Assembly (NCBI RefSeq): GCF_013387485.1
Contig: NZ_JABBXB010000003.1
Coordinates: 1 to 64,000 of the forward strand
From: Stenotrophomonas sp. SAM-B
GTDB lineage: Bacteria; Pseudomonadota; Gammaproteobacteria; Xanthomonadales; Xanthomonadaceae
Direction of reading: 5' to 3'
DNA: 64,000 nt
The notes beneath the pieces are model-generated. The model was not told where the DNA came from and did no database searches. It saw only the letters and a list, made by a program, of their open reading frames with translations. Below are positions 9,644 to 21,718 of this stretch, one piece after another. The position numbers and the translations under genes are program-made. The first letter of the stretch is position 1, and each line of letters begins with the position of its first letter.

Positions 9644-11043
9644 CGGCACCGGTGCACCGCCTGCGCAACCGCTTGATGCTGGCCTTCGCGGTGTTCGCAC
9701 TCGCGGTGGCCAGCCTGTTCGGCCTGTACGTGGCGGTGTTCGTGTACAGCGTGGAAGATCGCTTCTTCGAGGCGATGCTTGAACAGGAAGCGCAACAGCA
9801 GCTGGAGCAGCGGGCCACCCGTGGGACGTGGTCGCCGCCGCGCAATGCCTTCATGACGATGCACGACAGCCCTGCGACGTTCCCGGCGGATCTCAAGGTC
9901 GCCTTCAATGCCGAGCCGTGGCGCCGCGAGATCGCCGGCACCGAGGGACGCCACTATCACCTGCGCGCGCTGCAGCCGGGCGGATCCGGTGCACCGGGGT
10001 GGCTGGTCGCCGAGGTCAGCCAGCAGCTGGTGGTCCGGCCGATGCGCCGCCAGATTCTGGCGTTGCTGGCCTGGTCCGGCGTGGCCGTGGTCGTGGTCGC
10101 GGTGCTGGCCGGTGCGTGGCTGGCGCGACGTACCACGCGGCCGCTGTCGAAACTCGCGGCACTGGTGGATGACATGGCACCGGCGCGTTTGCCGGTCGGG
10201 TTTGCGGGTGACTTCCCCGATGACGAGGTCGGTGTGCTGGCCCGTGGCCTGGACAGGCTGAGCGGGCAGGTGCGCGCCTTCGTTGCGCGCGAACATGCTT
10301 TCACCCGCGATGCCAGCCATGAGCTGCGCACGCCATTGGCCGTGATCCGCAGCGCGATCGAACAGCTGGCCCACGAACCGGGGCTGTCTGCGGCCGGGCG
10401 GTTGCAGCTCGACCATGTACAACAGTCCGCGCGTCACCTCGAACAGACCGTGATCACCCTGCTCACGCTGGCCCGCGAAGAGAACGTGGAACGGGACGCG
10501 ACGCCGCTGGCGGTGCTGCCGGTGCTGGAACAGGTGGTGGTCGAGCAGGCGGCGCTGCTGGAGGGCAAGCCGGTGGTGGTGCGGGTCGATGTGCCCGGCG
10601 ATGTGCGCCTGACGGTGCCCGGGCCGGTCCTGCACATGCTGCTGGCCAATCTGGTGGGCAATGCATTCGCGCACACGCGGGCGGGGGAAGTGCACATCGA
10701 TGTCGCGGCCGGACGGCTGCGCATCCGCAACACGGCGCCGGCAGGCGACCCCGACACGATCGTGCGGCCCTTCGCGAAAGGCGAGGGCAGTGCCGGCTTC
10801 GGGCTCGGCCTGGCGATCGTGCACCGGCTGTGCGACCGCTTCGCCATCGACCTGCGCATCGAGGGAACCGAGCACGCCACGGTCGCCAGTTTCAGCGTCC
10901 AGCAAGGCCGCGCTCACGGCTGCCCCACGCAGGGCGTGGCAACGGGGGCCGGCCCGCTTCCGTCGACCGCAAAAGTACGCGATGCTCTGCCGAACGGGGG
11001 AGGGGCGGATGGGAAACAGGGACGAGGGCAGTATCCACGGTGA
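9640..11043 (+). CDS. sensor histidine kinase
   Basis: 467 aa, overlapping the response regulator by four bases (ATGA). TM1 is about 13-36, the periplasmic sensor about 40-135, TM2 about 138-161, and HAMP about 162-215. The H-box reads FTRDASHELRTP with H227, the N-box ANLVGNAFAHT, and the G2-box GFGLGLAIV. The G1 box has no recognisable DxGxG, showing RNTAPAGDP instead, so the ATP lid may be short. A Gly/Pro-rich tail of about 35 residues after the catalytic domain overlaps the next gene. The periplasmic signal is unknown; the co-encoded exported DJ-1-like protein is a candidate partner (inference). Confidence 0.92.
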   Translation: MTAPVHRLRNRLMLAFAVFALAVASLFGLYVAVFVYSVEDRFFEAMLEQEAQQQLEQRATRGTWSPPRNAFMTMHDSPATFPADLKVAFNAEPWRREIAGTEGRHYHLRALQPGGSGAPGWLVAEVSQQLVVRPMRRQILALLAWSGVAVVVVAVLAGAWLARRTTRPLSKLAALVDDMAPARLPVGFAGDFPDDEVGVLARGLDRLSGQVRAFVAREHAFTRDASHELRTPLAVIRSAIEQLAHEPGLSAAGRLQLDHVQQSARHLEQTVITLLTLAREENVERDATPLAVLPVLEQVVVEQAALLEGKPVVVRVDVPGDVRLTVPGPVLHMLLANLVGNAFAHTRAGEVHIDVAAGRLRIRNTAPAGDPDTIVRPFAKGEGSAGFGLGLAIVHRLCDRFAIDLRIEGTEHATVASFSVQQGRAHGCPTQGVATGAGPLPSTAKVRDALPNGGGADGKQGRGQYPR

Positions 11044-11830
11044 CGTACCGGCGGGCATCGCGACCACCGCTGGCGGTGAGTCGCAGGCACCGGTGGATGA
11101 TCAGGCACCGACCGACTGGTCGTTGCTGCCGGTCACGCACGGCAATGAAGATTCGATGGTCGCGGTGATCTGGCGCCTGCTGCGGCAGGAGCCGGCGCTG
11201 ATGGTGAGCGCCGGCTACGTGTTCCTCTCCGTGCTGGGGTTGTGGTCGAGCTACTTCTTCTATTTCAAATTCCGGCTGTCGATCCTGGACTACCTGCAGG
11301 TCAGCGACTTCCTGGTCGCCGGGCTGCGCGATCCGGCCTACGTCCTGATCCTGCTGCTGGGCGCGCTGCTGGCAGTGCTGCTGGGCTGGCCGGAAACACT
11401 GCGTCGGCGCAACCCGGCCAAGGTGGCACGCCTGCGTGCGCGGCACTGGGGATGGCGGATGCTGTTCTCGGAGTCGCCGTGGATGAACTGGGAATTCTCC
11501 GGGCTGCGTCCGCTGACCGGTATGTGCATTGCGGTGGTCTGCTTCATGGCATTCGGCGCGGCGCTGTATGCCCTGAGCTCGGCCGAGAAGATCCTCGAGG
11601 GCAGGGGCGGTACGTCGGTGCAGGTCGTGCTCGGTGATGACGCGGCGGCGCTTCCCGGCACCGCGAAACTGCTGGGATCCAGCAGTGCCTTCGTGTTCCT
11701 GTGGTGGCCGGAGCAGCGGCGCGCCGAAGCAGTGCCGATCGGCTCGATCCGTCGGCTGCAGTCGATGCCTGTGCCGGTGAAGCCGGCGCCGGTGTCCAAG
11801 CCGGCCCCGGCGGCCCCCGCGCCGCGCTGA
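11009..11830 (+). CDS. unknown three-helix inner-membrane protein
   Basis: 273 aa. Predicted membrane helices lie at about 64-84, 108-126 and 168-190. A hydrophilic N-terminus of about 55 residues precedes them, and a Pro/Ala/Lys-rich tail (about 250-273) ends the protein. I recognise no family. GGGGGAGGGG lies just upstream of ATG 11009, which is inside the end of the histidine kinase gene (35-base overlap), so translation is probably coupled. A role as membrane partner or target of the two-component pair is inference from position only. Confidence 0.72.
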   Translation: MGNRDEGSIHGDVPAGIATTAGGESQAPVDDQAPTDWSLLPVTHGNEDSMVAVIWRLLRQEPALMVSAGYVFLSVLGLWSSYFFYFKFRLSILDYLQVSDFLVAGLRDPAYVLILLLGALLAVLLGWPETLRRRNPAKVARLRARHWGWRMLFSESPWMNWEFSGLRPLTGMCIAVVCFMAFGAALYALSSAEKILEGRGGTSVQVVLGDDAAALPGTAKLLGSSSAFVFLWWPEQRRAEAVPIGSIRRLQSMPVPVKPAPVSKPAPAAPAPR

Positions 11831-11856
11831 GATCAGCACGGCGCACCGCGCACGGC

Positions 11857-13947
11857 TCAGGCGAGCGTGCGCACCTTCGGCTCGCGGGCCCACTGGCGGG
11901 TGGCGGCAGCAGCGAGGAACGCCTTGGCATCCTCGGCCTCGACCACGCCGGCATCGTTGCCGACGCGGGCCACCTTCAGCAGCGCCTGTGCCCCATCGTC
12001 GGCGGCGATCGCCTTCAGATGCGCCCAGGCGTCGCTGACGAAGTCGATCGCGGCCGACTCCCTGCTCAGCTTCTTGGCCGCGTCATTGCTGAGCACGACG
12101 GCGACCGCATCGAAGATCACCGACGGCGTGCCTGCCAGCTGGCCGTCCGCCGCCAGCGTCTTGCCGTCACTGAGCTTGGCGCCACCGATCTTCGGCGCCA
12201 CCAGCTTGACGCTGGCGCCGGCCTTGTCGGCGGCCTTGCGCAGGTTGGCGATCAGCGCGGCATCGGAGCCCTCGTCGAACAGGATGCCGATGCAGCGTCC
12301 CTTGAGCAGGTCCTTGGTGCGGCCGATGATGCGCACCTCCGGTGCCTTCGGGAAATCCTGCGCCGGGGTCTGCGTGGCGGCCGGCTCGGGCAGGGCAGGC
12401 ATCGCCAGTCCGTCGGCGACCCGCTTGGCCAGCGCGTCGTCGATGTTGCGCAGGTGGCTCACGGTGCGCTCGCGCACCTTGACCGTCTCCACCTTGGACA
12501 GCTCGAACACGAGCGCCGAGGCCAGGTGCGCCTGCTCCGGGGCTTCCAGGCTGCGGAAGAACATCCTGGCCTGGCTGTAGTGATCGGCAAAGCTCTCCGC
12601 ACGCACGCGGCCCTTGCGGCCATCATCCGGCGCGGTGGTGTGGCTGGGGAAGCCGTCGGGGGTCTCGCGCGGGGTGTCGCCCTGCAGGGAGCTGGGATCG
12701 TAGGCAACCCGCCCCTTCGGGATGCTCATCTGCATGTGGCCGTCGCGCTGGTGGTTGGCGAACGGACACTTGGGGGCGTTGACCGGAATCTGGTGGAAGT
12801 TCGGACCGCCCAGGCGGCTGAGCTGGGTATCCAGATACGAGAACAGGCGCCCCTGCAGCAGCGGATCGTTGCTGAAATCAATGCCCGGCGGCACGTTGGC
12901 CGGGCAGTAGGCGACCTGCTCGGTCTCGGCGAAAAAGTTGTCCGGCCAGCGGTCCAGCACCATGCGTCCGATCACGGTCAGCGGGACCAGCGACTCGGGA
13001 ATGATCTTGGTCGAATCCAGGTGGTCGAACGGGAACGACTCGGCCTGTTCCTCGGTGAACAGCTGCACGGCCAGCTCCCACTCGGGGAAGTCGCCGGCGG
13101 TGATCGCCTCGAACAGATCGCGCCGGTGGAAGTCGTTGTCCGCGCTCTGCAGCTTGACCGCCTCGTCCCATACCGTGGACTGGAGGCCCAGCTTCGGCCG
13201 CCAGTGGAATTTGACGAAGGTCGATTCGCCGGCATCGTTGATCAGCCGGAAGCTGTGGATGCCGAAGCCTTCGATGGTGCGCAGCGAGCGCGGGATGGTG
13301 CGGTCGCTCATCGCCCACATGATCATGTGCATCGACTCGGGCATCAGCGACACGAAGTCCCAGAAGGTGTCGTGCGCGCTGGCCGCCTGCGGGAAGGCGC
13401 GGTCCGGCTCCATCTTCACGGCATGGATCAGGTCCGGGAACTTGATCGCGTCCTGGATGAAGAACACCGGGATGTTGTTGCCGACCAGGTCCCAGTTGCC
13501 TTCCTTGGTATAGAACTTCACCGCGAAGCCGCGCACATCGCGCGGGGTGTCGACCGAACCGGCGCCGCCGGCCACGGTGGAGAAGCGGGTGAACAGCGGG
13601 GTGCGCACGCCCACTTCGCTGAGGATCCGGGCGCGGGTGTACTCGCCGAGCGAGCGGGTCAGCTCGAAGTAGCCGTGCGCTGCGCTGCCGCGCGCATGCA
13701 CGATGCGCTCGGGGATGCGCTCATGGTCGAAGTGGGTGATCTTCTCGCGCAGGATGAAGTCTTCCAGCAGGGTCGGCCCGCGCGGGGTGGCCCGCAGCGA
13801 GTTCTGGTTGTCACCGACCGGGATGCCCTGGTTGGTGGTCAGCACCGGGTGGCCGTTGCCCGCACGCTGGTGCAGTTCATCCCCCTCGCCGCGGACATCG
13901 GTGGCAGGTGCGGGGGCGTTCTTCGTGCTTTTCTTGCTGGCGGCCAT
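11857..13947 (-). CDS. katE: large-subunit catalase (HPII/KatE type)
   Basis: 696 aa monofunctional haem catalase, converting hydrogen peroxide to water and oxygen in the cytosol. The distal His is H84 in [10 protein letters not shown], the distal Asn lies in GNNIPVFF (about 157), and the proximal haem ligand is Y371 in RLFSYLDTQ. The length and the C-terminal DJ-1/flavodoxin-like domain (about 550-696) mark the large-subunit clade rather than the 480-residue small-subunit type. The start at 13947 has a GGAG ribosome binding site. It stands alone on its strand; no OxyR-type site was identified. Confidence 0.96.
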   Translation of the reverse strand: MAASKKSTKNAPAPATDVRGEGDELHQRAGNGHPVLTTNQGIPVGDNQNSLRATPRGPTLLEDFILREKITHFDHERIPERIVHARGSAAHGYFELTRSLGEYTRARILSEVGVRTPLFTRFSTVAGGAGSVDTPRDVRGFAVKFYTKEGNWDLVGNNIPVFFIQDAIKFPDLIHAVKMEPDRAFPQAASAHDTFWDFVSLMPESMHMIMWAMSDRTIPRSLRTIEGFGIHSFRLINDAGESTFVKFHWRPKLGLQSTVWDEAVKLQSADNDFHRRDLFEAITAGDFPEWELAVQLFTEEQAESFPFDHLDSTKIIPESLVPLTVIGRMVLDRWPDNFFAETEQVAYCPANVPPGIDFSNDPLLQGRLFSYLDTQLSRLGGPNFHQIPVNAPKCPFANHQRDGHMQMSIPKGRVAYDPSSLQGDTPRETPDGFPSHTTAPDDGRKGRVRAESFADHYSQARMFFRSLEAPEQAHLASALVFELSKVETVKVRERTVSHLRNIDDALAKRVADGLAMPALPEPAATQTPAQDFPKAPEVRIIGRTKDLLKGRCIGILFDEGSDAALIANLRKAADKAGASVKLVAPKIGGAKLSDGKTLAADGQLAGTPSVIFDAVAVVLSNDAAKKLSRESAAIDFVSDAWAHLKAIAADDGAQALLKVARVGNDAGVVEAEDAKAFLAAAATRQWAREPKVRTLA

Positions 13948-14128
13948 GAGGCGACTCCGGGAGCTGGCGGGAAGGGGATCGCCTCACACTGGCGGCCGGG
14001 GCGTTAATCGAGGGTGCGAATACGCGGCCCTGCTTGCACCCGCGCTTCACATGCCGCATCCGGCCGCTGTGTGGGCGAGGCCCGGGCAGGTATCCTTGGG
14101 CGCGTCTTCTCCTGTGTTTTCCAGCCGC

Positions 14129-14839
14129 ATGCGCGTTGAACCCGCCGACATCGAAGCCCTGTTTGATGCGATCCCCGACGTCCTGTTCTTCATGAAGGAC
14201 TGCAACGGGCGCTATACGCACATCAACCAGACCATGCTGCGCCGGCTCGGCCTGAAGTCGCGCAAGGAGGTGATCGGGCGCACCGCAGCGGAGATCTATC
14301 CCACCGGGCTGGGCGCGGATTACGCGACCCAGGACGAACAGGTGCTGGCCGGCAAGGTCATCGAGAACCTGATGGAACTGCATCTGTTCGCCAACCGCGA
14401 GCCGGGCTGGTGCCTGACCTGCAAGCGGCCGCTGCTGGTCGACGGGCAGATCCGCGGGCTGATCGGAATCTCGCGCGACCTGGGGCAGAAGGACAGCCTG
14501 GGCACCCAGTACGAACAGCTCCGCCTGGCCCTTGCCCATCTGAATGCGCATTACGCGGAGAACGTGCGCATGCAGACCCTGCTCGACATCACCGGGTTCT
14601 CGCTGTCCAAGCTGGAGCGCACCTTCCGCAAGGTGTTCCAGATGACCCCGCAGCAGGTCCTGACCCGCCTGCGCATCCAGATGGCGGTGCACCTGCTGCA
14701 TGGCCCGGACAGCATCGCCAGCATCGGCCAGGCCTGCGGCTTCACCGACCAGAGTGCCTTCACCCGCAAGTTCAAGGCCGAAGTCGGGCTGTCGCCCCGG
14801 GCCTACCGCGCCCAGATCGGCGAGCGCGCCGCCGCCTGA
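14129..14839 (+). CDS. PAS domain-containing AraC-family transcriptional regulator
   Basis: 236 aa. An N-terminal PAS domain (about 5-125; IPDVLFFMKDCNGRYTHIN and a CKRPLLVDGQIRG strand) is joined to a C-terminal AraC/XylS double helix-turn-helix (about 135-236, with IASIGQACGFTDQSAFTRKFK). PAS-linked AraC proteins sense small molecules or redox state and bind DNA. A TATCCT -10-like hexamer lies at 14090. The gene is 81 bases upstream of the amino-acid permease gene on the same strand, so control of that permease is plausible but inferred from position only. Confidence 0.85.
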   Translation: MRVEPADIEALFDAIPDVLFFMKDCNGRYTHINQTMLRRLGLKSRKEVIGRTAAEIYPTGLGADYATQDEQVLAGKVIENLMELHLFANREPGWCLTCKRPLLVDGQIRGLIGISRDLGQKDSLGTQYEQLRLALAHLNAHYAENVRMQTLLDITGFSLSKLERTFRKVFQMTPQQVLTRLRIQMAVHLLHGPDSIASIGQACGFTDQSAFTRKFKAEVGLSPRAYRAQIGERAAA

Positions 14840-14920
14840 GGCGGGGAGGGGCTTCCGGCCTATGCCGCCGCGCGGCCGACAGGGTATGGTGTCGCACTTG
14901 TTGCCCGCCAATCGATTCCG

Positions 14921-16312
14921 ATGCCCGCATCCCAGACTCCGGCTCCCGCCACTCCGCCCGCCGCTGCCCGTCTCGGGCACGCGCTGAAGCCCCGCCAGCT
15001 GATCATGATGGGCCTGGGCAGCGCGATCGGCGCCGGCCTGTTCCTCGGCTCCGGTGTGGGTGTCCAGGCCGCCGGCCCGGCGGTCCTGTTGTCGTATCTC
15101 GTCGCCGGCGCGCTGGTGATCATCGTGATGAACGCACTGGGCGAAATGGCCGCGGCCAAGCCGACCAGCGGCGCGTTCTCGGTGTATGCCGCCGACGCGA
15201 TGGGGGCCACCGCCGGCGCAACGGTGGGTTGGCTGTGGTGGGTGCAGCTGGTGATCGTGATCGCCGCCGAGGCGGTCGGTGCGGCCGGCCTGCTCGCCAC
15301 GGTATGGCCGGCGATTCCGGTCCCGATGGCGGCGCTGGCGTTCATGCTGTTCTTCACCGCGATCAACCTGCTCGGGGTGAAGAACTTCGGCGAGTTCGAA
15401 TTCTGGTTTGCGATCCTCAAGGTCGCCGCGATCGTCGGCTTCATCCTGATCGGCGTGGCGCTGCTGATGGGCTGGCTGCCGGACGTGGCTTCGCCGGGCC
15501 TGCGCAACTTCACCGAGCACGGCGGCTTCATGCCCAAGGGGCTGGCCGGCATCGGCGCGGCCCTGCTGGTGGTGATATTCGCCTTTGGCGGCACCGAGAT
15601 CGTGGCGGTGGCCGCGGCCGAAACCGAGGATCCCGAGCGCAGCATCGCCCGTGCGATCCGCACCGTGGCCTGGCGCATCCTGGTGTTCTACATCGGTTCG
15701 CTGAGCGTGATCATCGCGGTGGTGCCGTGGACCAGCGAGGCGCTGAAGTCGCCGTTCGCGGCGGTGCTGGAAGCGGCCAAGATTCCGGGCGCGGCGACGG
15801 CGATCACGCTGATCGCGGTGATCGCGCTGTTGTCGGCGTTGAACGCCAATCTCTACGGTGCGTCGCGGATGATGTATTCGCTGGCGCAGCGTCGCGAGGC
15901 GCCGGCGGTGCTGGGCTGGGCCGACCCGCGCCAGGTGCCGATCATCGCGGTGCTGGCCAGTGTGCTGTTCGGTTTCGCGGCGACGGTGATGGAGCTGCTG
16001 TTCCCGGACAAGGTGCTGCCGGTGCTGCTCAATATCGTGGGTTCGACGTGTCTGCTGGTGTGGACGATTTCGTTGTTGTCCCAGTTGATCCTGCGCCATC
16101 GTGCGAACCGCGATGGGACGCGTCTGCCGTTCCGGATGGCGGGGTATCCGTATCTGACGGTGTTCGGGTTGGGGGTGCTGGCGCTGATCTTCGGTCTGTT
16201 GCTGTCCGAGGCGCACACGCGGGTGCAGTTCCTGTCGATGGCGGCGCTGACGGTGGTGATTGCGGCGAGCAGTGAGATCGCGCGTCGGGTGCGTGCTGGT
16301 CGGGGCAGCTGA
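14921..16312 (+). CDS. amino acid permease (APC superfamily)
   Basis: 463 aa with about twelve hydrophobic helices. The family signature near the N-terminus reads MMGLGSAIGAGLFLGSG, in the first substrate-binding helix, and NALGEMAAAKPTSGAFS follows in helix 2-3. Members of this AAT group (GABA, aromatic amino acid, proline and asparagine permeases) are proton-coupled importers in the inner membrane; the substrate cannot be read from sequence. It may be co-regulated with the upstream PAS-AraC gene. Downstream comes the 760-base repeat region with no terminator of standard form. Confidence 0.9.
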   Translation: MPASQTPAPATPPAAARLGHALKPRQLIMMGLGSAIGAGLFLGSGVGVQAAGPAVLLSYLVAGALVIIVMNALGEMAAAKPTSGAFSVYAADAMGATAGATVGWLWWVQLVIVIAAEAVGAAGLLATVWPAIPVPMAALAFMLFFTAINLLGVKNFGEFEFWFAILKVAAIVGFILIGVALLMGWLPDVASPGLRNFTEHGGFMPKGLAGIGAALLVVIFAFGGTEIVAVAAAETEDPERSIARAIRTVAWRILVFYIGSLSVIIAVVPWTSEALKSPFAAVLEAAKIPGAATAITLIAVIALLSALNANLYGASRMMYSLAQRREAPAVLGWADPRQVPIIAVLASVLFGFAATVMELLFPDKVLPVLLNIVGSTCLLVWTISLLSQLILRHRANRDGTRLPFRMAGYPYLTVFGLGVLALIFGLLLSEAHTRVQFLSMAALTVVIAASSEIARRVRAGRGS

Positions 16313-16366
16313 CGGCCGACAGCCGACAGCCAACAGCCGCAGGTTTGAGCCTCCGCTCGCCTTGGC

Positions 16367-16466
16367 GGGCACGGGTGGGTTGTCGGGACCCGCTGCAAGT
16401 ACGTCCATGTAAGCTCGTATGCCGCCATCCATGGCGGCATACGGTCCCGCCAACCCACCCGTGCCC
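16367..16466. repeat. 100-bp imperfect inverted repeat with inner palindrome
   Basis: Arms at 16367-16390 and 16443-16466 pair at 23 of 24 bases. Inside, TATGCCGCCAT (16419-16429) and ATGGCGGCATA (16432-16442) form a perfect palindrome with a two-base centre. The transcript would fold into one long cruciform-like hairpin. The second element at 16830 has the same architecture and shares the GTGGGTTG-CGGGAC arm and CCATGGATGG-type core. Confidence 0.85.
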
Positions 16467-16557
16467 ACCCTTTGACAGGGGGCTGGTGGGCAATGGAAAG
16501 CCCAACGCAGAACGCAGCCGAGCTGGCGCTGCGCTGCTCGCTTCTCGAATCTGGATA

Positions 16558-16693
<136 letters not shown>

Positions 16694-16829
16694 TCGATAC
16701 AGATGCTGATGCTGATGCCTAGGTGATTGACTGCAACGTGACGCGACGACTGCATGACGTACTGACGCTCGTCTCCGCCGCGCGGCATCTGCGTTTGTTT
16801 TCTCATAGGCGACCGACCCATTGTCGAGG

Positions 16830-16940
16830 GGCTGGGGTGTGTGGGTTGGCGGGACCATGAGCGCCATGGATGGCGCGACATGAGCCTCCATGGATGGATT
16901 CACGGCGTGTCCCGCGAACCCACACACCCCCGCCCCAGCC
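16830..16940. repeat. second long inverted repeat with CCATGGATGG core
   Basis: The left arm starting GGCTGGGGTGTGTGGG (16830 on) pairs with the right arm ending CCCGCCCCAGCC (to 16940), with a few bulges. The interior has two CCATGGATGG motifs. The architecture matches the element at 16367, so both probably belong to one intergenic repeat family; its name was not determined. Confidence 0.75.
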
Positions 16941-17021
16941 TGCAGAATCTTAGGGCCGCTCTCCTCCAAAGCGCGCGGGAACCGGGAGTCGGGAGGCGGG
17001 GAGTCGGCAGCAGCCCATAAC

Positions 17022-17047
17022 AAAAACGGCCCGCTTGCGCGGGCCGT
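17022..17047 (-). terminator. gcvP terminator
   Basis: Stem ACGGCCCGC (17026-17034) / GCGGGCCGT (17039-17047) with a TTGC loop on the plus strand. Read on the minus strand it is followed by a five-T run, 27 bases after the gcvP stop codon. Confidence 0.85.
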
Positions 17048-17073
17048 CTGCTGTGGCCTCAGGGCAGGAGGGC

Positions 17074-19944
<2,871 letters not shown>

Positions 19945-20050
19945 GGCTGGCATCTCGGAGAGTGGGCACGCACGTTCGGAAGGCGGTCGGGCCAGGGCGC
20001 GTCGCGGGCGACAGCGATCCACCGGACCTTGCGGTCTTCCTGGGTGCCCC

Positions 20051-20213
20051 TCTGTCCTTTTGCCTGAGAGTTTAAAAGCGCGCATCTGCGTGCTTCGTGC
20101 CCCTTCGGCGCCGGCATTCGCCGGTCTCTCCAGAGTTTTGATGCGGGTGGTATCGGGCCTGAGCGATTACGGGCGTTGCGCCTTCGGCAGCGGGTGTCCG
20201 CTTCTCCCACCAT
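20051..20213 (-). ncRNA. tandem glycine riboswitch in the gcvP leader
   Basis: On the minus strand two aptamer-like units follow each other. The first has TGGGAGAAGCGG, GCCGAAGGCGCAA and CGCTCAGG. The second has CTCTGGAGAGACCGGC, GCGCCGAAGGGGC and CTCTCAGGCAAAAGGACAGA. These are the conserved glycine-riboswitch blocks in the right order and spacing. Glycine binding normally raises expression of glycine cleavage genes. About 106 bases separate the second aptamer from the start codon; no clear terminator was seen there, so translational control is possible. Confidence 0.93.
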
Positions 20214-20224
20214 GTAGCCCGGCG

Positions 20225-20230
20225 ATTATA
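20225..20230 (-). promoter_or_regulatory. -10 element of the gcvP leader
   Basis: A perfect TATAAT on the minus strand lies 12 bases upstream of the first aptamer, where the leader transcript would be expected to start. The -35 position shows no good match to TTGACA. A GCCCAGCG/CGCTGGGC palindrome (20231-20254) occupies that position instead. Confidence 0.55.
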
Positions 20231-20423
20231 GCCCAGCGCTTTCGGCCGCTGGGCCTTTCCAGCACATGAATACGGGGCCGTCCGGACCCCGGAAACGTGC
20301 CCCCGGGCATGGTGCCGGGCGCGGCAAAGGCCTATGATCGCTGGATCCTCGTATTCATCTGGCGCCGCCCGTACCGGGCTGGCGCCCGCCGCGCATTGCG
20401 CACGGCCGCTGACGGAAGCCCGC

Positions 20424-21647
20424 ATGACGCCCGCCTCACCCTCGACCCGCCGCCTGGCCCTGCTGCTCGCAGGCCTGGCGATGTTCGGTCCGTTCTCGAT
20501 CGACACCATTTTCCCGGCCTTCCTGCTGCTGGGTGACCGCATGCAGGTGGACCAGGTCGCGGTGCAGCAGACCATCAGCGTGTACCTGCTGTTCTACGGC
20601 CTGATGAGCCTGGCGCACGGCCCCCTCTCGGATGCGTTCGGCCGCCGGCGGGTGATCATCGGCGGGCTGGTGCTGTTCATCGGCGCCTCGATTGGTTGTG
20701 CGCTGTCGCGCGACATGACCACGCTGCTGCTGTTCCGCGCGCTGCAGGGCGTGACCGCCGGTGTCGGCGTGATCGTCGGCCGCGCGGTGATCCGTGATCT
20801 GTACCACGGTGCCGATGCGCAGCGATTGATGAGCCAGGTCTCGATGATCTTCGGTGTCGCGCCGGCGATCGCGCCGATCATCGGTGGCTGGATCCTGCTG
20901 GGCGGCGGCGACTGGCCGTTGATCTTCTGGTTCCTGGTGCTGTTCGGCGTGGTGCTGCTGCTGGCCACCAGCAAATGGCTGCCCGAAACCCACCCGGTGG
21001 AAGCACGCACGCCGCTGTCGATGCGCGAACTGCTGCGCAGCTACGCGCGCATGGGGTCCAACCCGCGCCTGCTGCGCCTGGCCGCGGCCGGTGCGTTCAA
21101 TTTCTCCGGCATCTTCCTGTACATCGCCTCGGCGCCGGTGTTCGTGATGCAGCACTTGCAACTGGGCGAGGGCGGCTTTGCGTGGCTGTTCATTCCGACC
21201 ATCGGCGGCATGACCGTGGGCTCGTTCCTGTCCGGTCGCATGGCCGGGCGGATCGTGCCGCAGCGACAGATCGCGATCGGCTTCGCGCTGTGCGCGGTCT
21301 CGGCGCTGCTGAACTTCGGCTACGTGGTGTCGGTGCCGCAGATCGCATTGCCGTGGGCGGTGATGCCGATCTTCCTGGGCGGTGTCGGCATGGCGCTGAT
21401 CTTCCCGATCCTGGCGCTGGCCGTGCTGGACATGTATCCGCATCAGCGCGGCTTGGCCTCGTCCATGCAGATGTTCATCCAGCTGATGATCAACACGGTG
21501 GTGGCCGGCGTGGTCTCGCCGATGCTCAGCAGCAGCCCCCTGCATCTGGCCCTGGGCTACGCGGCGTTCTTCGCCATCGGTGGCAGTTTCTGGTACTGGG
21601 AGCGGCACGCCGAGCGCCGCCGTGAAGTACTGACGCCCATCGAGTGA
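20424..21647 (+). CDS. Bcr/CflA-type multidrug MFS transporter
   Basis: 407 aa with twelve predicted transmembrane helices. The loop 2-3 motif is GPLSDAFGRRRVIIGG, and FSIDTIFPAF in helix 1 is typical of the Bcr/CflA (DHA1) group, which exports drugs such as bicyclomycin or chloramphenicol, or amino acids, by proton antiport. The substrate is not predictable. The start at 20424 has GGAAG upstream; the frame is open earlier but the extra N-terminus is not membrane-like. A TATGAT -10-like hexamer lies at 20333, giving a leader of about 80 bases. Confidence 0.88.
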   Translation: MTPASPSTRRLALLLAGLAMFGPFSIDTIFPAFLLLGDRMQVDQVAVQQTISVYLLFYGLMSLAHGPLSDAFGRRRVIIGGLVLFIGASIGCALSRDMTTLLLFRALQGVTAGVGVIVGRAVIRDLYHGADAQRLMSQVSMIFGVAPAIAPIIGGWILLGGGDWPLIFWFLVLFGVVLLLATSKWLPETHPVEARTPLSMRELLRSYARMGSNPRLLRLAAAGAFNFSGIFLYIASAPVFVMQHLQLGEGGFAWLFIPTIGGMTVGSFLSGRMAGRIVPQRQIAIGFALCAVSALLNFGYVVSVPQIALPWAVMPIFLGGVGMALIFPILALAVLDMYPHQRGLASSMQMFIQLMINTVVAGVVSPMLSSSPLHLALGYAAFFAIGGSFWYWERHAERRREVLTPIE

Positions 21648-21718
21648 CCCCCCTGCCGCACAGGCCCGCCAGGGGCCGTGCGGTATCCTTGGCGCTTTGA
21701 CGCAGTCCGGATTTTCCC

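Larger units (their letters stand above)
19945..20423. other. divergent control region between gcvP and the MFS gene
   Basis: This 479-base region holds the gcvP untranslated leader with the tandem glycine riboswitch (20051-20213), a TATAAT -10 element for gcvP (20225-20230, minus), an 8-base palindrome (20231-20254), and a TATGAT -10-like hexamer at 20333 for the MFS gene. No separate gene is supported in it. Confidence 0.7.

Noticed and set aside
11701..14007. 768-codon open frame opposite katE
   Set aside because: The catalase reading has intact haem and catalytic residues; the opposite frame has none.
13877..16468. 863-codon minus-strand open frame across the AraC and permease genes
   Set aside because: Composed of His/Arg/Gln-rich filler and spans two unrelated real genes on the other strand.
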